Assembly: GCA_024638545.1 (NCBI GenBank)
Contig: JAHEKD010000121.1
Location: 1 to 7,183 of the forward strand
Direction of reading: 5' to 3'
Source: Gammaproteobacteria bacterium
GTDB taxonomy: Bacteria > Pseudomonadota > Gammaproteobacteria > Arenicellales > JAHEKD01
Length of the DNA stretch: 7,183 bases
The position numbers and the translations under genes are program-made. Below, piece by piece: positions 1 through 6,769 of this stretch. Numbering within the stretch: the first letter of the stretch is position 1; the number at the start of each line of letters is the position of its first letter. The notes below the pieces were generated by a model. It made no database searches and had not been told where the DNA came from. It was given only the letters and a program-made list of their open reading frames with translations.

Positions 1-70
1 CGATCACGCTTGCTTTTGCCTCGAACTCACGGCGCACAGTTCTTTTTGAAGTCTGTGCTTGCGATACCAT
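1..70 (-). CDS. Unidentified partial reading frame downstream of lysA (N-terminal 23 residues)
   Basis: An open frame starts with ATG at 70-68, 7 bases after the lysA stop, and runs off the left edge without a stop. It is the only one of the three minus-strand frames that stays open here. The visible start reads MVSQAQTSKRTVRREFEAKA followed by SVI. It is hydrophilic and rich in basic residues, with no signal peptide or membrane segment. No clear Shine-Dalgarno sequence precedes it, so translation may be coupled to lysA. In many gammaproteobacteria the gene after lysA is dapF, but DapF normally opens with a motif like KMHGLGNDF almost at once, and this does not. It may be a different gene, or a DapF with an unusual N-terminal extension. 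No function is assigned. Confidence 0.45.
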   Translation of the reverse strand, partial: MVSQAQTSKRTVRREFEAKASVI

Positions 71-77
71 ACCGGCT

Positions 78-1337
78 TCAATCAAATTCAGGGATGATTT
101 CCCGGGCAAAGAGGTCATCGTAGGTTTCACGCTCGCGGATGATATAAAAACGCTCATTATCGACCAGCACCTCTGCCGGTCGTAGTCTGCTGTTGTAATT
201 AGAGCTCATGCTCATGCTATAGGCACCGCTGCTTTGAACAGCAAGCAGATCGCCCTGATGAATTGCCAGAAGGCGGTTTTTACCCAGAAAATCAGCTGAT
301 TCACACACTGGCCCTACGACATCATAGTCCTGCGCGGGTATATTACGGTTTTTGGTTACTTCACTGATTGTCATCCAGGCGCTGTACAATGCAGGTCTGA
401 TCAAATCATTCATGGCGGCATCAACCACGGCAAAGTGCTTGTCATTGTTGGTTTTCAGGTATTCCACCCTGGTAATCAGCAAGCCGGCATTACCAATTAT
501 TGAGCGCCCGGGCTCAATCGAGAGGTTCAAATTACCGTGCTTTTCGTCAACGATAGCCACCAGGGACTGAACGTAAGCCTCAAATGTGGGCGGTGTTTCA
601 TCTTTGTAACGGATCCCGAGTCCGCCACCCATGTCCAGATGTTTAATTGGGATGCCCAAGTCAGCAAGCCGGTCGATGAGGGCTAATATTTTCTTTATTG
701 AGTCGACATACGGTGCCAGTGTTGTAATCTGGGAACCGATGTGATATGCAATACCGACGGGATTTACGTTTTTGAGTGATTGTGATTTTCGATAGAGCCG
801 GATTGCTGTGTCACTATCGACACCGAACTTGTTCTCTTTAAGACCGGTCGAGATGTATTCATGTGTGCCTGCATCCACATCCGGATTAACCCTGATAGCG
901 ATATCTGCAGTCATGTTCATGCGGGCGGCGCATGCCTGCAAACGCTCGAGTTCAGCTTCTGATTCTATGTTAATACATGAAATTTTCTCATTTAAGGCGA
1001 GATCAATTTCTGCTTCACTTTTACCCACACCGGAAAATACGATTTTCTCTGCACTGGCTCCAGCTTTGAGTGCGCGCATCATTTCGCCGCCTGATACCAC
1101 GTCAAAGCCTGCACCGAGATTATTAAGCAGTGCCAGCAAAGCCAGATTTGGATTGGCCTTAATTGCGTAGTGTATGTGATGCCGGCGATTGCCAAAGGCA
1201 TTTTTTAGGGCTAAAAAATTGTCACTGATACCTTGAGCGGAATAGATATAAAACGGCGTGCCAATTTCGTTTGCAATATCAATGATGCTGAGCTTACCCG
1301 CACGTAACTCGCCAGATTCGTATGCAAACCCGTCCAT
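78..1337 (-). CDS. lysA: Diaminopimelate decarboxylase LysA
   Basis: This cytoplasmic PLP enzyme decarboxylates meso-diaminopimelate to L-lysine, the last step of lysine synthesis. The 419-residue product has the usual length for the family and is complete. It is a fold-type III decarboxylase, with an N-terminal alanine-racemase-like barrel and a C-terminal beta domain. Visible landmarks are the PLP lysine in YAIKANPN (Lys60), FSGVGK (101-106), HIGSQ (199-203), the glycine-rich GGGLG (237-241), EPGR (275-278) for phosphate binding, the substrate-site cysteine in CESADF (Cys345), and SGAYSMSMSSNYN near 370-382. The ATG start fits the family's usual N-terminus (MDxFxY). AGGA at 1348-1351 lies 10 bases upstream of it. 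The gene follows lptM by 56 bases and is probably cotranscribed with it. No key residue is missing. Confidence 0.97.
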   Translation of the reverse strand: MDGFAYESGELRAGKLSIIDIANEIGTPFYIYSAQGISDNFLALKNAFGNRRHHIHYAIKANPNLALLALLNNLGAGFDVVSGGEMMRALKAGASAEKIVFSGVGKSEAEIDLALNEKISCINIESEAELERLQACAARMNMTADIAIRVNPDVDAGTHEYISTGLKENKFGVDSDTAIRLYRKSQSLKNVNPVGIAYHIGSQITTLAPYVDSIKKILALIDRLADLGIPIKHLDMGGGLGIRYKDETPPTFEAYVQSLVAIVDEKHGNLNLSIEPGRSIIGNAGLLITRVEYLKTNNDKHFAVVDAAMNDLIRPALYSAWMTISEVTKNRNIPAQDYDVVGPVCESADFLGKNRLLAIHQGDLLAVQSSGAYSMSMSSNYNSRLRPAEVLVDNERFYIIRERETYDDLFAREIIPEFD

Positions 1338-1358
1338 TTGAGGGATATCCTATGTGTA

Positions 1359-1385
1359 AGCACTAATGTCTGAAAATAGAGTGCT
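1359..1385 (-). repeat. Small inverted repeat between lptM and lysA
   Basis: AGCACT at 1359-1364 pairs perfectly with AGTGCT at 1380-1385 across a 15-base loop. It lies in the 56-base gap between the lptM stop and the lysA start. In the minus-strand transcript it would form a weak 6-bp hairpin. No U-run follows, so it is not an intrinsic terminator. It could be an RNA processing or stabilising element, or simply chance. Confidence 0.3.
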
Positions 1386-1393
1386 CTTATGAT

Positions 1394-1537
1394 CTAGTAA
1401 CGCTTGTAGTAGCCTTCCAAGCGCTCACTTGAGGTGCGCTCTGGATCATCAGGCACATACAGAGGGCCTTTTTGTCCACAGCCATGTAGCGCCATGAGCA
1501 GCGCTGCCGTTAAAAGTGTCGATGTCAGGATTTTCAT
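1394..1537 (-). CDS. lptM: LptM (YifL/LppL)-type small outer-membrane lipoprotein
   Basis: This 47-residue gene reads MKILTSTLLTAALLMALHGC then GQKGPLYVPDDPERTSS and a short polar tail ending YYKRY. Residues 1-19 form a lipoprotein signal peptide: Lys2, a hydrophobic core, and the lipobox ALHGC with the lipidated cysteine at position 20. The mature start CGQKGPLY is the hallmark of the LptM/YifL/LppL family. In E. coli, LptM binds the LPS translocon LptD-LptE and helps LptD mature. The same role in the outer membrane is inferred here. The position directly upstream of lysA is conserved in Pseudomonas (lppL-lysA) and supports the call. A good promoter lies upstream. The Shine-Dalgarno is poor: an AAAAG abuts the ATG. 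Confidence 0.93.
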   Translation of the reverse strand: MKILTSTLLTAALLMALHGCGQKGPLYVPDDPERTSSERLEGYYKRY

Positions 1538-1568
1538 CTTTTATGTGTTTCAAACTATAGTCAGTGAG

Positions 1569-1596
1569 ATTGTAGCGGGTTTTTCTATAAACTCAA
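1569..1596 (-). promoter_or_regulatory. Probable sigma70-type promoter for lptM-lysA
   Basis: On the minus strand, TTGAGT (1596-1591, 4/6 match to TTGACA) and TACAAT (1574-1569, 5/6 match to TATAAT) are separated by 16 bases. Transcription would start near 1562, giving a leader of about 25 bases before the lptM ATG. GGGTTT and AAACCC flank a 12-base loop covering part of the -35 box and the spacer (1577-1600), a possible but weak operator or hairpin. The call rests on consensus matching alone. Confidence 0.6.
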
Positions 1597-1631
1597 ACCC
1601 TTTGGGCTAATAAACTGATGTTGATAACCTG

Positions 1632-3017
1632 CTACCCTTCACCCAGGTGTTTTCGGGCACGCGCAACAGCCTTTCTGACCTGACGGGGTGCTGTTCCGCC
1701 GACATGATCCCGGCTATTAACGGAACCTTCAAGCGTCAGGCAGTCATACACATCGCTGTCGATCAAGGCACTGAATTGTCTTAAGGTTTCAAGCTCAACT
1801 TGACGAAGTTGCAGGTGATTTTCAATACAGTGGCTGACTACCCGGCCGACAATTTCATGTGCATCACGAAACGGGATTTGCTTTTTTACAAGATAATCGG
1901 CCAGGTCCGTGGCTGTGGAAAACCCCTCACCGGCCGCCTGGTACATGCATTTTTTGTCAACCTGCATGTTTGATAACATCCTTGCGAGAATATTGACACA
2001 GTCTATTGAGGTGTCAGCACTGTCAAATAAAGGCTCCTTGTCCTCCTGGTTATCACGGTTGTAGGCCAGCGGCTGACCCTTCATAAGGACTAGCAGACGC
2101 GTCTGATTGCTGATCAGGCGCGCGGATTTACCTCGCAGGAGTTCAGCAACATCAGGATTTTTTTTCTGCGGCATAATGCTTGAACCGGTACAGAATGCAT
2201 CGCCAAGATCGATAAATTTAAATCGGTCAGATGACCATATAATCAGTTCCTCGGCCATGCGTGAAATATGCATACCGAGCATTGCAACACTTGAACAAAA
2301 TTCGATAGTAAAATCACGGTCTGAAACACTATCTAGTGAATTTTCAGTGGGGCGATCGAAGCCTAGTTCATCCGCTGTCTGTTGCCGGTCGATGGCATAG
2401 GTTGTCCCTGCCAGTGCCGCCGCACCTAAAGGAGAAACATTCGTGCGTTCACGGGCCTGGATCAGGCGTTGACAATCACGTTCAATCATCTGTTGCCACG
2501 CCAGCATGTGATGACCAAATGTCACCGGTTGAGCAGACTGCAGGTGGGTATAACCCGGCATAATCGTGTCGCTGTGAATATCTGCCAGCCCGACCAAAAC
2601 CCGCTGTAAGTTTTTAAGACCCGCTGTCAGGTCATCCAATGCATCCCTCAGGTACAGGCGCATATCTGTCGCAACCTGATCATTGCGAGAGCGTGCGGTA
2701 TGTAGTTTTTTGCCGGTTTCACCTATTCTTTCAGTGAGGCTGGCCTCGATATTCATGTGAACATCCTCAAGATCATGGCGCCAGTTGAACTGACCGGCCT
2801 CAATCTCTTTAAGAATCGCTTTCAGGCCGCAGATCATCTGATCTGACTCGGTTTTTGAGATGATCCCGCGGTCACCCAGCATTCGGGCGTGTGCAACAGA
2901 GCCTTGAATATCGTAATAGGCTAATCGTTTATCAAAATGCACTGAAACCGTGAAGGCTTCCACAGCCTTGTCTGTGGATTGTGAAAATCGACCGCCCCAT
3001 AGTTTTTGATTGCTCAT
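1632..3017 (-). CDS. argH: Argininosuccinate lyase ArgH
   Basis: ArgH splits argininosuccinate into arginine and fumarate, the last step of arginine synthesis, as a cytoplasmic homotetramer of the fumarase/aspartase superfamily. The 461 residues match the usual family length. Visible motifs, in order, are the N-terminal LWGGRF (6-11), [11 protein letters not shown] (81-91), TARSRNDQ (108-115), GYTHLQ (155-160) with the conserved histidine, and the superfamily signature [12 protein letters not shown] (278-289) with its catalytic serine loop. [16 protein letters not shown] follows at 313-328. The ATG start gives the standard [12 protein letters not shown]-terminus. No strong Shine-Dalgarno is visible. 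The gene diverges from hemC across 126 bases, and 94 bases separate its stop from lptM, with no obvious terminator. In Pseudomonas, algZ-algR lie between argH and hemC; here they are absent. Confidence 0.97.
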   Translation of the reverse strand: MSNQKLWGGRFSQSTDKAVEAFTVSVHFDKRLAYYDIQGSVAHARMLGDRGIISKTESDQMICGLKAILKEIEAGQFNWRHDLEDVHMNIEASLTERIGETGKKLHTARSRNDQVATDMRLYLRDALDDLTAGLKNLQRVLVGLADIHSDTIMPGYTHLQSAQPVTFGHHMLAWQQMIERDCQRLIQARERTNVSPLGAAALAGTTYAIDRQQTADELGFDRPTENSLDSVSDRDFTIEFCSSVAMLGMHISRMAEELIIWSSDRFKFIDLGDAFCTGSSIMPQKKNPDVAELLRGKSARLISNQTRLLVLMKGQPLAYNRDNQEDKEPLFDSADTSIDCVNILARMLSNMQVDKKCMYQAAGEGFSTATDLADYLVKKQIPFRDAHEIVGRVVSHCIENHLQLRQVELETLRQFSALIDSDVYDCLTLEGSVNSRDHVGGTAPRQVRKAVARARKHLGEG

Positions 3018-3143
3018 AACGTACCGTCTGGATCACTGCAAAACCTGAGATTAACAGAGAACTCCAATTAATTGAATATAATCATGATCAGGGCGCAAAA
3101 ATGGTTTATAAAGAGTGTAATTACAGCGGGTTAAATATCAGAC
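3018..3143. promoter_or_regulatory. Divergent argH/hemC control region
   Basis: This 126-base AT-rich gap must carry promoters for both directions. Toward hemC there is a perfect TATAAT at 3077-3082. The best -35-like match, TTAACA at 3051-3056, is 20 bases away, longer than ideal. A second AT box, TATAAA, lies at 3107-3112. Toward argH the best -10 candidate is TATATT on the minus strand, overlapping the same AT-rich stretch, without a convincing -35. Two perfect palindromes, CAATTAATTG (3065-3074) and ATCATGAT (3081-3088), flank or overlap the hemC -10 box and could bind a regulator. No riboswitch-like structure was recognised. Confidence 0.5.
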
Positions 3144-4070
3144 GTGTCATTAATAAAAATCGGAACAAGAAAAAGCCAGCTTGCATTATGGCAGGCAAAC
3201 CATGTCGCCAGTTTGTTAAAACAGGGCGATGAAACATTGGCAATTGAACTGGTCGAAATCACTACGGAAGGCGACAGGTTTCTGCATGCGCCCCTGTCCG
3301 AAGCCGGGGGCAAGGGGATGTTTCTCAAGGAGCTGGAAGAAGCCTTATTCGCCGGTGACATTGATCTTGCCGTTCACTCGATGAAAGATGTTACAGTCAC
3401 ACTGCCCCGTGGATTGCATATTGGCGCTATTCTAAGGCGCCATGACGTCAGGGATGCACTGGTCTCCACGAATAATGTCTCGCTTGACGATTTGCCCCAG
3501 GGTGCCGTTGTCGGTACCTGCAGTTTACGAAGACAATGCTTGATAGGTCACCATTATCCTCATCTGGTTATCAGAAACATTCGAGGAAATGTCAATACCC
3601 GGCTTGCTAAACTGGACAGCGGAGAATTTGATGCAATTTTACTGGCTGCGGCTGGATTAAAACGCCTCGGGTTACAACACAGGGTAAGCGAATATCTTGA
3701 CGAAGAGAAATTTATTCCGGCTGTTGGACAAGGCGCAATTGGCGTAGAATGTCGGATTAACGACGACAGGGTGAATGCTAGATTAAGTAAGATTAATCAT
3801 GCATTGAGTGATGTTTGTGTCAGCGCAGAACGCGAGGTAAACAAACGTCTCGGGGGCGGTTGTCATGTTCCGCTTGCCGTATACGCGCGTGCTGAAGATG
3901 AAAAGATACAATTGTTTGCGTTTGCAGGCTTGCCAGACGGCTCTGAGATTGTTTCAGTACTGCATGCAGGGCAAATGAATAATCCTGTATTGGCATCAGA
4001 GCAAATGGCTGATAAATTAATTACCAAAGGAGCATTAAAAGTGATTGCGAGTGTTAATGAAAAATCTTAG
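3144..4070 (+). CDS. hemC: Hydroxymethylbilane synthase (porphobilinogen deaminase) HemC
   Basis: HemC joins four porphobilinogen molecules head to tail into hydroxymethylbilane, in the cytoplasm, for heme, siroheme and related tetrapyrroles. The 308-residue length is typical. Visible motifs are IGTRKSQLALWQA near the N-terminus with conserved Arg and Ser (Arg9, Ser11), GGKGMFLKELE (56-66), VHSMKDV (77-83) with the catalytic aspartate (Asp82), GTCSLRRQ (124-131), RNIRGNVNTRL (144-154), and GGGCHVP (237-243), where Cys240 carries the dipyrromethane cofactor. The residue after KDV is Thr84, where most homologues have proline. The start is GTG at 3144. An in-frame TAA at 3132-3134 rules out an upstream start. 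The Shine-Dalgarno is weak. The 3' end overlaps hemD. Confidence 0.97.
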   Translation: MSLIKIGTRKSQLALWQANHVASLLKQGDETLAIELVEITTEGDRFLHAPLSEAGGKGMFLKELEEALFAGDIDLAVHSMKDVTVTLPRGLHIGAILRRHDVRDALVSTNNVSLDDLPQGAVVGTCSLRRQCLIGHHYPHLVIRNIRGNVNTRLAKLDSGEFDAILLAAAGLKRLGLQHRVSEYLDEEKFIPAVGQGAIGVECRINDDRVNARLSKINHALSDVCVSAEREVNKRLGGGCHVPLAVYARAEDEKIQLFAFAGLPDGSEIVSVLHAGQMNNPVLASEQMADKLITKGALKVIASVNEKS

Positions 4071-4860
4071 AGAATTTACGGTTCTAGTTACCCGGCCAGA
4101 AGATCAGGCCGGACATTTTATCGATATGATAAATTCCAGTAATGGGACAGCAATCAACCTTCCTACCATTGATATTGCGGCCAGCCCGCTCAACGATGAG
4201 CAGAAAAAGAAGTTACATAATTTGGCAGATGTCAACATTGTTATTTTTGTGAGTGTAAATGCGGTCAATTATGCCCTGGAGGCGCTCAAATCACTTAAAA
4301 TGACCTTTCCTGAGAATTTGATTGTCGCCGCGGTCGGGCCTTCGACCGCCAGCGCATTGCAGCAAAATAATGTTCAGGTCGATATCGTTCCGGAAAGTGA
4401 TTTTTCCAGTGAAGGCCTGTTAGCGACGCCTGAACTGGATGAAATTGCCGGTGAAAAAATCCTCATATTCAAGGGTCAATATGGACGAGAGCTTTTAAGT
4501 GCAGAACTGGAAGAACGTTATGCTGACGTTGACAGTATTGAATGTTATCAAAGAGTTATACCCAATGTGGATATCAAACCCATCATAAAGTCCCTGAAGG
4601 CAGGATCCATAGATGCGGTTACGGCGACCAGTGTATCGAGTATCAGCAATCTGTTTGAAATGTTTGGCAATCAGAGCAAATTACTGGTTGATGTTCCGTT
4701 TGTTGTTGCGAGTCGCAGGATTGCACAGTTTTGTGATGATTATGAAATAAAACATACGACAATTGCAGATAATGCGGGCGATAAGGCCATGCTGGATGCG
4801 TTGTCAGAGCTGGCAAACAGGATCATCAGCAAAGAAGATGACGACGATGAAGAAGTATGA
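4057..4860 (+). CDS. hemD: Uroporphyrinogen-III synthase HemD
   Basis: HemD closes hydroxymethylbilane into uroporphyrinogen III with inversion of ring D, acting directly after HemC. The family is poorly conserved, but the two-lobed pattern is visible in this 267-residue product: VTRP (11-14), FVSVNAV (64-70), AVGPSTASAL (92-101), FKGQYGRELL (138-147), YQR (164-166), TATSVSSISNL (189-199) and VASRRIAQF (217-225). Adjacency to hemC confirms the call. I chose ATG 4057, which overlaps hemC by 14 bases and gives a normal family N-terminus. In-frame TTG 4045 and GTG 4051 are alternatives. An AAGGAG at 4026-4031 sits 13 bases before the TTG and 25 before the ATG. Translation is probably coupled to hemC. 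The C-terminus ends in an unusual acidic run, KEDDDDEEV. Confidence 0.93.
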   Translation: MKNLREFTVLVTRPEDQAGHFIDMINSSNGTAINLPTIDIAASPLNDEQKKKLHNLADVNIVIFVSVNAVNYALEALKSLKMTFPENLIVAAVGPSTASALQQNNVQVDIVPESDFSSEGLLATPELDEIAGEKILIFKGQYGRELLSAELEERYADVDSIECYQRVIPNVDIKPIIKSLKAGSIDAVTATSVSSISNLFEMFGNQSKLLVDVPFVVASRRIAQFCDDYEIKHTTIADNAGDKAMLDALSELANRIISKEDDDDEEV

Positions 4861-4865
4861 CAGCT

Positions 4866-4897
4866 AAAAACCGCAGAATTTTTGTTTCAATCCTGCG
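4866..4897 (-). terminator. Intrinsic-terminator-like hairpin on the minus strand between hemD and hemX
   Basis: Read on the minus strand, CGCAGGATT pairs with AATTCTGCG as a 9-bp stem with one G-U pair, around an 8-base loop. It is followed after one base by TTTTT (4870-4866). This has the shape of a rho-independent terminator. On the plus strand the same stem has an A/C mismatch and no T-run follows, so it should not stop hemCD transcription. All neighbouring genes read the plus strand, so it would act only on antisense transcripts. Confidence 0.45.
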
Positions 4898-4910
4898 TGA
4901 GTGGTAAAGT
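4882..4910 (+). promoter_or_regulatory. Possible weak internal promoter before hemX
   Basis: TTGTTT (4882-4887) and TAAAGT (4905-4910) are 17 bases apart. They match sigma70 consensus 3/6 and 4/6. The 99-base gap between hemD and hemX is long for this otherwise tight cluster, which leaves room for a promoter, but the boxes are weak and overlap the hairpin at 4872-4897. Confidence 0.25.
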
Positions 4911-4959
4911 ATGCGTCCCCGGGATGCTGTAATGACGAAAAAATTAGGTAAAAGACACT

Positions 4960-6756
4960 ATGAGTAGAAAGAACCAAGACAACGATAATCAGGATGAATC
5001 GTTACCAAAAGACGAGTCTCAAAACGAATCCTTAACCGATGAGCGAAATGGTATTTCGGAAGATGATTCAGCGCTGGAAAGTGATCAGCCACCTGAGGAC
5101 ACCATCGAAACAGTCGAGGAGATAGAGCAGATCTACGAAGAAATCGCTGACGATGGCAAAAATAATGTCGATGCCAATGCTGACACTGATGTAGATCTGG
5201 ATCAACAGTCTGATGAGGGTTTTGAACAGCGGCCTGTTGCACCAATGTCGGAGAGTAGTTCGGGTGGAAAAGGCATGGCGGGTACTGCAATGGGGTTAAG
5301 CCTGCTGGCGCTGGCCGGAACCGGCTACAACCTGTATGACTCAAATTCATCTAGACGGGCTGATACTGAGGGTTCACAGCAGATAGCAGTTGACTACTCT
5401 TCTGACATTGCATCAATTCAGGAGCAAATTAATTCGCTGATGGAATCCCAGCAGGCACTAACGGCCATGTCGGCTTCCGCACAGGACGAATCTGCCGCAG
5501 ACGAAACAGCGCAGCCAGATTCAACTGAATCAAGTACAGAAGCGGCACAAACCGAAACCGGGGCGGTAAGTGAGCCGTCAGCGGATACGGCACAAATTGA
5601 AACCGGTGCGGTGAGTGTGCAGGTGGCGGATGAGACAGCAGATACTGAGGCGGCATCTGCACAGCTTGATTCCGAAACAGCGCTACCTGAACTAGAACAA
5701 ATGGCAGAAACTGAAATGGCGACCGATACCGAACAGCAGGCGGACGCTCAAACTGATTCAGATTCTCTCACCCAGGCCGCATCAGAATCTGCGCAGCAGC
5801 TGGCACAGCAGGCACAAGAGATTCAGGCCCAGGTTGATGCCCTGGTCTCCACGTTGCCATCAGGTGATGAAATCAAAAACATGGCAATGGAGCAGGTGAC
5901 TCTCGTTCTTGAGGATGCAAGAAAACGCCTGGGTTTGAGCGAGGTTGCGCAACTTCTATCAATTGGTGAACAGCGATTGGCGCTGGCGCGAGATGTCGGT
6001 GGCGCCCAGGCCGCGCTTGGCATGGCTGATCAACGCCTGTCGGAAATTTCTGATCCGGTCGTTAAACCTGTACGTGAATCCATCAGCACCAGTCTTGCTG
6101 AACTGGAAAGCCTGGAGGTGGTCGATAAGAATGCGCTGACACAGGAATTGACCAATCTATCTGATTCTGTTGACACATTGGCCTTCAAACCGCTGGAAAC
6201 GCTGTCCGGCCCAACCTCTGATGAACAGGCGCAGGTGGATAATTCGACAGCGTCATCCGGTTCTGAGCAGGCGCAGTCTAGCGAAACACAATCGGGTAAC
6301 GCGGTACCCAGCATGGAGGGTGCAGGTGATTGGCTGAAATCCATAGGCTCAAAAGTAGGCAACACCATCGGCGATGTGGGTTCGGGTATTGCCGACGACT
6401 TGAAGGGTATGGTGACTATTCAAAAAACAGGCGCATTGTCAGACGTCATGCTGGCACCTGAGCAACAGTATTTTATACGTGAGAATATCAAACTCCAGTT
6501 AGGCAGTGCACAACGTGCCGTACTGCAGGAAAATACAGGTATCTATAAGCAAAGCCTGGCCCGGGCACAGGCATTGCTGACTGAATACTTTGACAATGAA
6601 AATGAGGATGTAAAGTCGGTGTCAGCCCGGTTAAAAGACCTGGAGCAGATTAATCTTGAACTCCAGACACCGGACATCTCAGCGGCTTCGGCGTCTCTTG
6701 CAGAAGTGCTCAGGCAACTCCCATCGGTGGGCAGCCCTGAAATGAAATCTAATTAA
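4960..6756 (+). CDS. hemX: HemX-family membrane protein, enlarged
   Basis: The layout matches HemX (often labelled uroporphyrin-III C-methyltransferase, though no SAM-binding methyltransferase motifs are visible). Residues 1-100 are very acidic, with about a third Asp/Glu, and presumably cytoplasmic. A single membrane segment lies at about 105-124 (MAGTAMGLSLLALAGTGYNL). A Ser/Glu/Ala/Thr/Gln-rich linker covers 165-290. The conserved HemX halves follow: SEVAQLLSIGEQRLALARDV with the downstream DQRL and SDPVVKPVR (about 300-415), then DDLKGMVTIQ, LAPEQQYFIREN and YKQSLARAQALLTEYFD (about 455-590). A Ser/Gln-rich spacer (417-450) separates them. At 598 residues it is much longer than E. coli HemX (about 390). 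AGGT at 4946-4949 precedes the ATG by 10 bases. HemX may work with HemY in heme synthesis or membrane organisation; this is inference from conserved linkage. Confidence 0.9.
   Translation: MSRKNQDNDNQDESLPKDESQNESLTDERNGISEDDSALESDQPPEDTIETVEEIEQIYEEIADDGKNNVDANADTDVDLDQQSDEGFEQRPVAPMSESSSGGKGMAGTAMGLSLLALAGTGYNLYDSNSSRRADTEGSQQIAVDYSSDIASIQEQINSLMESQQALTAMSASAQDESAADETAQPDSTESSTEAAQTETGAVSEPSADTAQIETGAVSVQVADETADTEAASAQLDSETALPELEQMAETEMATDTEQQADAQTDSDSLTQAASESAQQLAQQAQEIQAQVDALVSTLPSGDEIKNMAMEQVTLVLEDARKRLGLSEVAQLLSIGEQRLALARDVGGAQAALGMADQRLSEISDPVVKPVRESISTSLAELESLEVVDKNALTQELTNLSDSVDTLAFKPLETLSGPTSDEQAQVDNSTASSGSEQAQSSETQSGNAVPSMEGAGDWLKSIGSKVGNTIGDVGSGIADDLKGMVTIQKTGALSDVMLAPEQQYFIRENIKLQLGSAQRAVLQENTGIYKQSLARAQALLTEYFDNENEDVKSVSARLKDLEQINLELQTPDISAASASLAEVLRQLPSVGSPEMKSN
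5545..5634 (+). repeat. Two-copy 45-base tandem repeat inside hemX
   Basis: Units at 5545-5589 and 5590-5634 match at 34 of 45 positions by eye. They encode AQTETGAVSEPSADT and AQIETGAVSVQVADE, in the low-complexity linker after the membrane segment. The unit length is a multiple of three, so the frame is kept. Many differences fall at third codon positions, which suggests an old duplication held under protein-level constraint. Confidence 0.75.
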
Positions 6757-6762
6757 GGGGGG
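6754..6762 (+). promoter_or_regulatory. Strong ribosome binding site for hemY, overlapping the hemX stop
   Basis: The run TTAAGGGGGG overlaps the hemX TAA stop (6754-6756) and ends 7 bases before the GTG at 6770. This purine-rich site fixes the GTG as the hemY start and suggests translational coupling of hemX and hemY. Confidence 0.7.
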
Positions 6763-6769
6763 CATTAGC

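Noticed and set aside
808..1170. 120-codon plus-strand frame opposite lysA
   Set aside because: It lies wholly inside a well-supported lysA gene, and its translation is serine-rich with no recognisable family, typical of an antisense shadow.
1590..1616. CCC/GGG mini-hairpin between argH and lptM as an argH terminator
   Set aside because: The stem is only about 3 bp around CCCAAAGGG and lacks a proper T-run, so it cannot be supported as a terminator.
3131..3361. 76-codon minus-strand frame opposite the hemC start
   Set aside because: It overlaps the conserved HemC N-terminus and has no domain or ribosome site.
4932..4967. Eleven-residue frame MTKKLGKRHYE overlapping the hemX start, a possible leader peptide
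   Set aside because: It has no convincing Shine-Dalgarno and no attenuator structure after it. Frames this short are expected by chance.
4958..5350. 130-codon minus-strand frame opposite the start of hemX
   Set aside because: Its His/Pro/Arg-rich composition is what the complement of acidic hemX codons gives. It has no recognisable domain.
6030..6368. 112-codon minus-strand frame opposite hemX
   Set aside because: It lies entirely within the conserved HemX coding region and looks like a low-complexity shadow.
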